NCBI GenBank assembly: GCA_044433405.1
Contig: JAWXTQ010000061.1
Location: 1 to 11,535 of the forward strand
From: CAMQVM01 sp044433405
GTDB lineage: Bacteria; Bacteroidota; Bacteroidia; Bacteroidales; Rikenellaceae
DNA: 11,535 nucleotides
Direction: 5' to 3'
A model generated the notes under the pieces. The model had not been told where the DNA came from and ran no database searches. It saw only the letters and a program-made list of their open reading frames with translations. The position numbers and the translations under genes were made by a program. Within the stretch, counting starts at the first letter, position 1. Each line of letters opens with the position of its first letter. Shown here one piece after another: positions 5,673 to 11,535 of the stretch.

Positions 5673-6656
5673 ATGTTTTTAAGATTTAAGATATATTTGT
5701 GTGTGATAGCCATGGCTATACCACTAATACCGACTCTACTATACAGTCAAAACAACAAAAGCAGTAGTAACGAGCAAATAAAGATACGATTTTCACCCCA
5801 GTGGACACCGCAATCACAGTTTGCTGGCTACTATGCGGCTAAAGAGCTAGGCTTTTATGATGAAGCAGGGTTAGATGTTGAGATAATACACCCATCTAGC
5901 TCGGTTGGTGCATTGCCGTTATTAAAGGATAAGCAAAGCGATATAATTGGATTAGATCTTATTGCTGCTATTTATGAAAATATGAATGGGGAGTCATTAT
6001 GCAACATATTACAGAGTTCACAAACATCAAGCTTAGTTATAATCTCTCATAACCCCATTAGCAAAATAAAAGATCTTAGTGGCAAAAAAATAGGGAGATG
6101 GAATGTTGGATTTAGCCTTGTGCCTCTCTCTGCAACTCATGATTTAAACACCCAAGTGGAGTGGATTAATATTTGGGGTGGTGTAAACTTCTTCTTATCA
6201 AAGGCCGTCGATGCCAATCTAATGATGACATACAATGAACTTTTAAACGTTAAACATACTGGTTATGAGATAAACCCAAATCAATTGATATATTTTCGCG
6301 ATTTTGAGCAGTATAATATTCCAGAGGATGGAATATACACCACTAGCGAGTTTGCGAAGAGTTATCCTCATGCTGTAGATGGGTTCAGAGAAGCCTCTAT
6401 AAAGGGGTGGTTATGGGTAAGAGAGAATCAAGAAGAGGCTCTTGATATGGTAATGAAGATGATTCAAAATGAGAATATTCCGAGCAATAGAGTGCATCAA
6501 AAGATGATGCTAGAAGAGATTCTTACTCTGCAACTCAACAAATCAGGAGAGCGCTCAATGGTGCTAGATCAAAGCGATTTCGAGCGAGCTAAGAAGTTGT
6601 TAATAAAAAACAACGTTAATGCTAACTTAGTTAATTATGAATCATTTGTAAAATAG
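5673..6656 (+). CDS. secreted NMT1/THI5-type solute-binding protein, probable signal sensor
   Basis: 327 residues. An N-terminal signal peptide (basic start, hydrophobic core 8-24, likely cleavage after about 25-26, no lipobox) is followed by a periplasmic binding fold of the NMT1/THI5/SsuA superfamily: QFAGYYAAKELGFYDEAGLDVEI (49-71) is the hallmark first lobe, LSGKKIGRW (135-143) the start of the second lobe, and SYPHAVDGFREASIKGWLWVREN (230-252) the C-terminal helix pair. Relatives bind thiamine precursors, sulfonates, taurine or nitrate, but ligand cannot be read from sequence. There is no ABC permease or ATPase gene nearby. Instead the gene is first in an operon with a Cache-like phosphatase 8 nt downstream, so I infer it delivers ligand information to that sensor. 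Transport with distant permease genes is the alternative. Confidence 0.88.
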   Translation: MFLRFKIYLCVIAMAIPLIPTLLYSQNNKSSSNEQIKIRFSPQWTPQSQFAGYYAAKELGFYDEAGLDVEIIHPSSSVGALPLLKDKQSDIIGLDLIAAIYENMNGESLCNILQSSQTSSLVIISHNPISKIKDLSGKKIGRWNVGFSLVPLSATHDLNTQVEWINIWGGVNFFLSKAVDANLMMTYNELLNVKHTGYEINPNQLIYFRDFEQYNIPEDGIYTTSEFAKSYPHAVDGFREASIKGWLWVRENQEEALDMVMKMIQNENIPSNRVHQKMMLEEILTLQLNKSGERSMVLDQSDFERAKKLLIKNNVNANLVNYESFVK

Positions 6657-6664
6657 ATATAAAC

Positions 6665-8593
6665 ATGAATTGGTTAAAAAAATCGCTCTCTAACAAGTTG
6701 AGCTTATATATAGTCACAATTGTAACATTGCTCTTTACATTGTCATTTATCATCTACTATTTATTTGCTGAAAGGGTAATAAAAGAGGCTGCATATAAAA
6801 ATTCTGAGTTAGAACTCGTTCAAATAACTTCAACCATTGACACTCAACTAGCTCTTGTCGAACAGAGCATTCACTGTGCAATATTTTCAGCTAAACATAG
6901 CTTAGACAATCATGAGTTGATGCACGAAGTTATACTTAATATTATCACTACAAACCCTAACATTTATGGTGTAGGATTATCTTTTGAACCGTGGTATTTT
7001 CCAGACAAAGGGGAATTTTACACTCCATATTATTTTAGAGATAGCAGTGGTAAAATTAACTTCTATGCAAATTACTACGATGATGGGTATAATGACCATA
7101 TCATGGAGTGGTATCTTATTCCAAAGCTATTAGAGCAACCATACTGGTCTGAACCCTATTTTGACGATGTTTTGATGATAACATACTCTGTTCCTGTTTA
7201 TGATAACAATAATGACTTAATCGGTATTATCATTGCAGATGTATCACTTGAGTTATTAACGGAACTTGTTGTCGATATGAAGCCCTACGACAACTCATAC
7301 GCAGTAATGATTAGTCGGAATGGATACTATCTGGCTCATAACAATAGCTCATTTGTTTTAAATGAAACGTTCTTCACACATACGCAAGTTCTAGATAGCA
7401 ATTCAAGCCACGCCGAAATTCACCAATTAGGCAAAGAGATGATATCGCTCAATAACGGTCACACAAAGATATTAATCAATGGCCAATCATATTACGCATT
7501 TTACGCACCTGTAAAACGAACTGGATGGTCGATTTGCACTGCATCTTTAGAAGGTGATATTCTAAGTGGACTTCACAATGTGGCAAAATTTGTGTGGAGC
7601 ATACTACTATTTGGACTTGTTTTTATATTTTTATTTGTATGGCTTGTAGTTAAGAAGATAACTTCTCCACTAAAGAGCTTTACACAAACTACAGCAATAA
7701 TAGCTCAAGGTAATTTTGACACGCCACTACCTGAAATATCCACTAAAGATGAAGTGTATGATCTTCGTGAAGCCTTTGTAAACATGCAAAAGTCACTAAA
7801 AGAGTATATCGAAGAGCTAAATGAAACTACCAAGGCTAAAGAGAGAATTAAAAGCGAACTAGAGATAGCTACAACTATTCAGATGGGGATGTTACCAACA
7901 ATATTCCCACCACATCCAAATCTTCCTAATGTGGATCTATTTGCGACACTGATTCCTGCCAAGGAGGTGGGTGGCGATCTCTATGATTTCTTTGAAAGAA
8001 ACGAAAAACTCTTTTTTGTCGTTGGAGATGCCTCTGGCAAGGGAATCCCTGCATCACTACTTATGGCAATCACTAGCAGTCTATTTAGATCTATTGCTGA
8101 GCAGATTGACGATCCAGCCAAAATTTTACAAAGCATTAACAATTCAATTGCAGAGAGCAACGATGCAAATATGTTTATCACTCTTTTTGTTGGAGAGTTA
8201 ACTTTGGAGACAGGCGAAATAATATATTCAAGCGCAGGACACAATGCCCCAGTGTTGTTACGAGATGGCAAAGCAACATTTATTGATGTTAAACCAGCTC
8301 TACCTCTCGGAATTATGAGCAGCGTAAAATATAGCAATCAAACAATGACTCTCAGCAGTAAAGATACTCTCTTGCTCTACTCTGACGGTTTAACTGAGGC
8401 AGAGAACCAAAAACAAGAGTTATACTCAGACAATCGACTGTTAGAGCAGATGGAGGTGATTCCAGCACAAAACAGTGCAACCGAATTTATTTCAGCACTT
8501 AAAGAGTCAGTAGATAGATTTGTAGGCGGCAACGAACAGAGTGATGATTTAACAATGCTAGTGATAAAGCGCAAAGAAAAAACAACTATATGA
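6665..8593 (+). CDS. membrane sensor PP2C/SpoIIE (RsbU-type) serine phosphatase
   Basis: 642 residues: TM1 (about 13-34), an extracytoplasmic double-Cache-like sensor (about 40-305, with GVGLSFEPWYF 102-112, PYWSEPYFD 159-167, and YYAFYAPVKRTGWSI 276-290), TM2 (about 309-330), HAMP (about 331-383), a coiled-coil/switch helix ending EIATTIQMGMLP (400-411), and a PP2C SpoIIE domain (about 412-636). The metal-binding acidic residues are all visible: D438 in GGDLYD, D455 in VVGDASGKG, D574 in LLYSDGLTEA, D627/D628 in QSDDLTMLV. Such enzymes remove phosphate from a serine of a STAS antagonist to start partner switching. It is the second gene of the operon and overlaps the kinase gene by ATGA, so the pair is probably translationally coupled. 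The STAS substrate is most likely the protein encoded at 10750-11052. Confidence 0.95.
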   Translation: MNWLKKSLSNKLSLYIVTIVTLLFTLSFIIYYLFAERVIKEAAYKNSELELVQITSTIDTQLALVEQSIHCAIFSAKHSLDNHELMHEVILNIITTNPNIYGVGLSFEPWYFPDKGEFYTPYYFRDSSGKINFYANYYDDGYNDHIMEWYLIPKLLEQPYWSEPYFDDVLMITYSVPVYDNNNDLIGIIIADVSLELLTELVVDMKPYDNSYAVMISRNGYYLAHNNSSFVLNETFFTHTQVLDSNSSHAEIHQLGKEMISLNNGHTKILINGQSYYAFYAPVKRTGWSICTASLEGDILSGLHNVAKFVWSILLFGLVFIFLFVWLVVKKITSPLKSFTQTTAIIAQGNFDTPLPEISTKDEVYDLREAFVNMQKSLKEYIEELNETTKAKERIKSELEIATTIQMGMLPTIFPPHPNLPNVDLFATLIPAKEVGGDLYDFFERNEKLFFVVGDASGKGIPASLLMAITSSLFRSIAEQIDDPAKILQSINNSIAESNDANMFITLFVGELTLETGEIIYSSAGHNAPVLLRDGKATFIDVKPALPLGIMSSVKYSNQTMTLSSKDTLLLYSDGLTEAENQKQELYSDNRLLEQMEVIPAQNSATEFISALKESVDRFVGGNEQSDDLTMLVIKRKEKTTI

Positions 8594-8997
8594 AAAGAGA
8601 ACTAATTATTAAAAATGAAATTTCAGAAATCAATAGATTGGCTGAATTTATTGAGATGTTGGGCGAAGAACAAGATTTTAGTCCATCACTAACAATGAGC
8701 CTGAACCTCGCATTGGAAGAGGCTGTCTCGAATATTATTCTCTATGCTTACCCAGAGAAATTAGGTGAATCTATTACTATCACATGCACTAATGATAGCA
8801 ATAGATTAGTCTTTACAATATCTGACTCTGGTGTTGAGTTTGACCCAACACGCGTAGAAGAGGCTGATACAACACTCTCTGCCCAGGAGCGACCTATTGG
8901 AGGTCTCGGAATATACCTGATACGCAAAATCATGGATGAGGTGTGTTATCAAAGGATAGACAACAAAAATATATTGACAATCAGCAAGAATTTATAA
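8590..8997 (+). CDS. RsbW-like anti-sigma serine kinase (HATPase_c_2)
   Basis: 135 residues of the GHKL ATPase fold without a histidine-kinase domain. N box LALEEAVSNIILYAYP (40-55) with E44 and N48 of the ExxxN motif, G1 box SDSGVEFDP (78-86), G2 box GGLGIYLIRKIMD (104-116). In known systems this family both binds the target (often a sigma factor) and phosphorylates the STAS antagonist. The start ATG overlaps the stop of the phosphatase gene (ATGA), a common arrangement. It is last in the operon; the convergent GH3 gene ends 44 bp away, with only a weak 5-bp hairpin between. The target protein is not in the window. Confidence 0.93.
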   Translation: MKRELIIKNEISEINRLAEFIEMLGEEQDFSPSLTMSLNLALEEAVSNIILYAYPEKLGESITITCTNDSNRLVFTISDSGVEFDPTRVEEADTTLSAQERPIGGLGIYLIRKIMDEVCYQRIDNKNILTISKNL

Positions 8998-9041
8998 TAT
9001 ACCATTAATGTCCTAGCAAATTAAAGATTTGAATGTTCGTT

Positions 9042-10733
9042 TTAATAACGATCATCTATTAATCTGTAGAAGAATTCTTTTCTCCACGGATTATCCAGAA
9101 TGCGTGGAGGTTTTAACTGTGCTGAGGCTGTTCCCTTCAAAATCATTACATCACGATATAACAGGTTAGTCTCCTCTTGTAGCATAAATAACCTACTCTT
9201 ACCTACAATTCCTCTAGCTATTTTATCTCCTATTGACGGGTTTGATATAGCTAGGTTTCTATTTATGGCTTCACATAAAGCAGAAGTATCAAAATCATCA
9301 GGCAAATAGCTAGTTGGCTCTACCAAAAACTCATATCTCACTGGCTCAGCATCAGCATTAGGATACATACAGTAGTCAACAGTTTCGATACCACACTCCT
9401 CAGCTGATTTTCGAACAACCTCTCTTAACGCATATTCTGTAGTTTTTTCACCTACTAGATTTACTGTTTCATCTGCACGATAACAAAACTCAATAGTAGG
9501 GGTGTTTTTATACATACCCTCAACTCGAATAATGTCACGCATTCTATAACGATAGAAACCCGAAAGATTAGTAATGATTAGTTCATAATTTTTACCAACT
9601 TCAAGTTTATCAAGTGTACATATTTCAGATAAATCATCGCTTCCCTCTGGTAGAAATTCATAAAACACCGAATCAGCAACAAGCACTGATTCCCCTGAAT
9701 CTATTTTTATAGGAACTGAGAATATCCCCTCGGATGCAGCCAACCCTAACATATAGAAATGAATTTTAGGACCAAAATATATTTTTAATTTCTCGGTATA
9801 GGTTCTAAAGCTAGCTGTACCAACACCCACTACCACTTTAAAATTTGGCCAAAGTTGGGGCACAATTGGCTGCACTGGTGATTTAAAAATTTCGCGTATT
9901 TCCGCTGCCCGTTTGGGATCTGGTTTTAGCTTTTTTTCTAATATTTCTCGTTGGTCTGCTGGAATCTCTATTGATTTATCAAATGTACCATTCTCAATAT
10001 CATCAGCTAACATCTCCCAGTTCTTTTCAATAAATCGTAACACTTCGAGATAATAGCTATAGAAAGCACACATCCCAACACCTAAACCTTTCTTTTTCAA
10101 TGCATAAAAGGATTGCATATAGCGAATATTCATCCTCCCTTTAGGTATTACTACCTCAACGGGTGGGGTGTTTAAGTTTTCAAAGACAAATTTACTGTCC
10201 TGAATAGCTTTACCTGAATATGCTCCATAAGTAGAGCCTGTTGGAAGCACTGTTAGCACACTCTCAACAAGACTTATTCCTTTGCGCGGTGACAACAACC
10301 CCTCTTTATCCAACATTGCAAAGATATATGGAAGAGTATATGGTGAAGATCTTTTAGCCGTTACATCAGAATATGGGATATATTTAGGGTTTCCCATTGT
10401 TCCTGAAGATTTAGAGAAGTGACTTATAGGGTATGCACACAGCACATTCTTCTCTCCTTTAATAGCCATTCGCTCAATATCTGCAGCGTAATCGTCATAC
10501 TTACTAACTGGCACACGCTTGCTATACTCCTGAATTGAATCTATTGTTTCAAAGTTATATCGTTTTCCGAATTCAGTATCTTTATTATCTTGTAGTAATT
10601 GTAATAGAAACTCCTCTTGCGAGCTCATTGGAGACTCACTAATCTTTTCGATATTCCGCATAACGGCTTTCCCCTTAGAAACAACCGCCTTATGAATCAA
10701 GCCAATTGTTATCTTATTTAACAACCCCATCAT
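9042..10733 (-). CDS. GH3-family acyl-adenylating enzyme
   Basis: 563 residues from the chosen start. GH3 proteins belong to the ANL adenylating superfamily and join carboxylic acids to amino acids through an acyl-AMP (best known for plant auxin/jasmonate and in Pseudomonas savastanoi); the substrates of bacterial versions in this phylum are unknown. Visible motifs: ATP-binding SSGTMGNPKYIPYS (109-122), YMLGLAASEG (327-336), acyl-AMP motif FYRYRMRDIIRV (393-404), and GEKTTE (428-433) opening the C-terminal lid. No membrane segment is apparent. It is the second gene of a two-gene operon, starting 16 nt after the STAS gene stop. An in-frame start at 10790 would overlap that gene by 41 nt; ATG 10733 or 10730 (MMGLLNKITIG) is preferred. 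No Shine-Dalgarno. Confidence 0.9.
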   Translation of the reverse strand: MMGLLNKITIGLIHKAVVSKGKAVMRNIEKISESPMSSQEEFLLQLLQDNKDTEFGKRYNFETIDSIQEYSKRVPVSKYDDYAADIERMAIKGEKNVLCAYPISHFSKSSGTMGNPKYIPYSDVTAKRSSPYTLPYIFAMLDKEGLLSPRKGISLVESVLTVLPTGSTYGAYSGKAIQDSKFVFENLNTPPVEVVIPKGRMNIRYMQSFYALKKKGLGVGMCAFYSYYLEVLRFIEKNWEMLADDIENGTFDKSIEIPADQREILEKKLKPDPKRAAEIREIFKSPVQPIVPQLWPNFKVVVGVGTASFRTYTEKLKIYFGPKIHFYMLGLAASEGIFSVPIKIDSGESVLVADSVFYEFLPEGSDDLSEICTLDKLEVGKNYELIITNLSGFYRYRMRDIIRVEGMYKNTPTIEFCYRADETVNLVGEKTTEYALREVVRKSAEECGIETVDYCMYPNADAEPVRYEFLVEPTSYLPDDFDTSALCEAINRNLAISNPSIGDKIARGIVGKSRLFMLQEETNLLYRDVMILKGTASAQLKPPRILDNPWRKEFFYRLIDDRY

Positions 10734-10749
10734 ATATCGGAGAAAATTA

Positions 10750-11052
10750 CTACCTGATTTCAAAAAGTTCGTTAAAACCTGTGATTTCAAAAGTTTTACG
10801 AATATCTTCGCTTAGGTTAGTAACTATAACATTAGCACCTTTAATGGTTGACATTTTTCTAATCATTAGAAATTGTCTCAAGCCAGAACTGCTTATATAT
10901 GCTAAGTCTCTACAATCTAACACTATCTCTTTCGCCTCCATTTCTAATGCAGGTCTCACCTCGATTTCAAACTGATTAGATGTGATTGTGTCAAGTCTGC
11001 CATTTATACTAATGACACACCCTTGTTCCGTTTTTTCAATTGTTACGTTCAT
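10750..11052 (-). CDS. STAS-domain anti-sigma-factor antagonist (RsbV/SpoIIAA-like)
   Basis: 100 residues from ATG 11052 (MNVTIEKTEQGCVISINGRL). It is a single STAS domain: the beta strands and GRLDT turn (18-22), then IVLDCRDLAYISSSGLR (43-59), where S55 aligns with the serine that RsbW-type kinases phosphorylate, and a C-terminal LSEDIRKTFEITGF...LFEI typical of antagonists. The frame extends upstream to another ATG at 11097, but that lies inside a leader hairpin and adds residues outside the domain. It is first in an operon with the GH3 gene. The cognate kinase and phosphatase are encoded convergently 1.7 kb away, so a complete partner-switch set exists here; pairing is inferred from proximity. 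Confidence 0.92.
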   Translation of the reverse strand: MNVTIEKTEQGCVISINGRLDTITSNQFEIEVRPALEMEAKEIVLDCRDLAYISSSGLRQFLMIRKMSTIKGANVIVTNLSEDIRKTFEITGFNELFEIR

Positions 11053-11068
11053 ATTGTTATTAAATACT

Positions 11069-11095
11069 GTATTCAACCTGCAAAAAATTGAATAC
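11069..11095 (-). other. hairpin in the STAS mRNA leader
   Basis: gtattcaa and ttgaatac (11069-11076 and 11088-11095) form a perfect 8-bp stem in the untranslated leader, ending 16 nt before the ATG at 11052. It could influence ribosome access or RNA stability; nothing identifies it as a known riboswitch. Confidence 0.35.
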
Positions 11096-11197
11096 ATAGT
11101 TACTTTTTATATTTTTATTATTATATGCTCTTGAGAGGCTAGGAGTTTAGTTAGTGTTAACCTACCTAATCTGCGCTCCCAATTGTGCCTAATTGCA

Positions 11198-11205
11198 CAA
11201 AGATA
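11198..11205 (-). promoter_or_regulatory. -7 box of the STAS-GH3 operon promoter
   Basis: The minus strand reads TATCTTTG, a full match to TAnnTTTG; no TTTG is found at the expected -33 position (an A/T-rich run lies there). It implies a start near 11190 and a leader of about 140 nt, with nothing coding in it. An inverted repeat, ttgtgc (11183-11188) with gcacaa (11195-11200), overlaps box and start and could be an operator. Confidence 0.5.
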
Positions 11206-11234
11206 GTAAGTTTTTTTTGATTTAGATAAAAAAA

Positions 11235-11326
11235 GTATCAAACTGAATTCTTAGCGGTTTGCTTGAGCGGTTTTCACCGCATGAGACTTCGCTCATGCGG
11301 TGAAAACCGCAAAACAAAATCGCTAA
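11235..11326. repeat. palindromic repeat, copy 2 (simple form)
   Basis: Arms 11267-11285 and 11292-11310 are the same 19 bp as in copy 1 and pair perfectly around a 6-nt loop (acttcg). The left flank gtatcaaactgaattcttagcggttt (in two parts, 11235-11247 and 11248-11260) matches 128-153 with two substitutions and the same orientation. The outer pair is ttagcg 11251-11256 with cgctaa 11321-11326. The loop orientation is reversed relative to the corresponding part of copy 1 (290-321), while the flank is not. It lies between the tRNA terminator and the STAS promoter. Confidence 0.85.
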
Positions 11327-11353
11327 AGAGATGAAATCATCCAATATAAACAA

Positions 11354-11400
11354 GCAAAAAACACAAACGGAGAGCAATCCACTACAATTACTCTCCGCTT
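11354..11400 (-). terminator. rho-independent terminator of the tRNA-Arg genes
   Basis: On the minus strand, gcggagag... pairs with ...ctctccg (11391-11397 with 11368-11374); the stem extends on both sides past single mismatches. It is followed by tttgtgtttttt (complement of 11356-11367), a good U-run. It starts directly after the tRNA 3' end. Confidence 0.75.
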
Positions 11401-11401
11401 G

Positions 11402-11475
11402 TGACACCGACAGGACTCAAACCTGTAACCTTCTGATCCGTAGTCAGATGCTCTATTCAATTAAGCTACGGTGCC
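11402..11475 (-). tRNA. tRNA-Arg (anticodon ACG)
   Basis: A 74-nt cloverleaf read on the minus strand: acceptor GGCACCG/CGGTGTC (one G-U) with discriminator A and no encoded CCA; D stem GCTT/GAGC; anticodon stem TCTGA/TCAGA with loop CTACGGA, so anticodon ACG (arginine CGN; A34 would become inosine through TadA); T stem ACAGG/CCTGT. Odd point: the D loop has A at 19 and the T loop TTTGAGT has U at 56, replacing the usual G19-C56 contact by A19-U56. Confidence 0.95.
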
Positions 11476-11498
11476 CTAAATAAACCATGAAAAAATCG

Positions 11499-11535
11499 TG
11501 ACACCGACAGGACTCAAACCTGTAACCTTCTGATC
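11499..11535 (-). tRNA. second tRNA-Arg, 3' half, cut by window edge
   Basis: From the discriminator base into the anticodon arm it is identical to the first copy (visible stretch gtgacaccgacagg... to ...ttctgatc), 23 nt away. It has the same TTTGAGT T loop. The anticodon itself lies outside the window, so ACG is inferred from identity. It is the promoter-proximal copy of a tandem pair. Confidence 0.85.

Noticed and set aside
9037..9051. Hairpin tcgtt/aacga between the convergent kinase and GH3 genes as a bidirectional terminator.
   Set aside because: Only 5 bp with a 5-nt loop, no clear U-run; too weak to call.
10734..10790. Upstream in-frame start adding 19 residues to the GH3 protein.
   Set aside because: It would overlap the STAS gene by 41 nt, and the extra residues are not part of the family core.
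11053..11097. Upstream in-frame start of the STAS protein.
   Set aside because: The added 15 residues lie before the domain, and the ATG sits within a leader hairpin.

Overview
The window is AT-rich (about 35-38% G+C by eye) and reads as the chromosome of a Bacteroidota member, probably order Bacteroidales. The promoters have the Bacteroidetes form (TTTG, 19-20 nt, TAnnTTTG), Shine-Dalgarno sequences are mostly absent, the insertion sequence is of the IS4/DUF4372 kind common in this phylum, and a cysteate-synthase-like enzyme is present, which fits sulfonolipid-making Bacteroidota (Alistipes/Rikenellaceae are one possibility). The genus cannot be fixed from the sequence.

Left part (1-3544): a composite palindromic repeat (128-348) lies just past the 3' end of a minus-strand PLP enzyme of the threonine synthase fold that best matches cysteate synthase (381-1682). 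It is divergent from an intact recN (1823-3481). A 24-bp hairpin follows recN.

Middle part (3545-5363): a damaged locus. A frameshifted C-terminal piece of a TlpA/thioredoxin-like gene (minus) stops at the left end of a 990-bp IS4-family remnant (3838-4827), whose transposase has an internal out-of-frame deletion. Beyond the IS is an intact BlaI/MecI-type repressor (minus) with a textbook promoter and a 12-bp palindrome at the likely transcription start. I infer that a former blaI - M56 peptidase - tlpA operon lost its middle around the IS.

Right part (5607-11205): the most interesting region, a complete partner-switching set in two convergent operons. The plus operon encodes a secreted NMT1/THI5-type solute-binding protein with no transporter genes, a membrane phosphatase (TM - Cache-like sensor - TM - HAMP - PP2C/SpoIIE) and an RsbW-like anti-sigma kinase overlapping it by 4 nt. 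The minus operon encodes a STAS anti-sigma-antagonist (RsbV-like) followed by a GH3-family acyl-adenylating enzyme. Proposed logic: ligand in the periplasm -> binding protein -> phosphatase activates the STAS protein by dephosphorylation -> STAS sequesters the kinase -> an unidentified target elsewhere is released. No sigma factor is present in the window, and the role of GH3 is unknown.

Right edge (11235-11535): a second, simpler copy of the palindromic repeat, a rho-independent terminator, and two tandem minus-strand tRNA-Arg(ACG) genes (the second cut by the window edge). The complete tRNA shows a paired change at the normally near-invariant G19-C56 tertiary contact.
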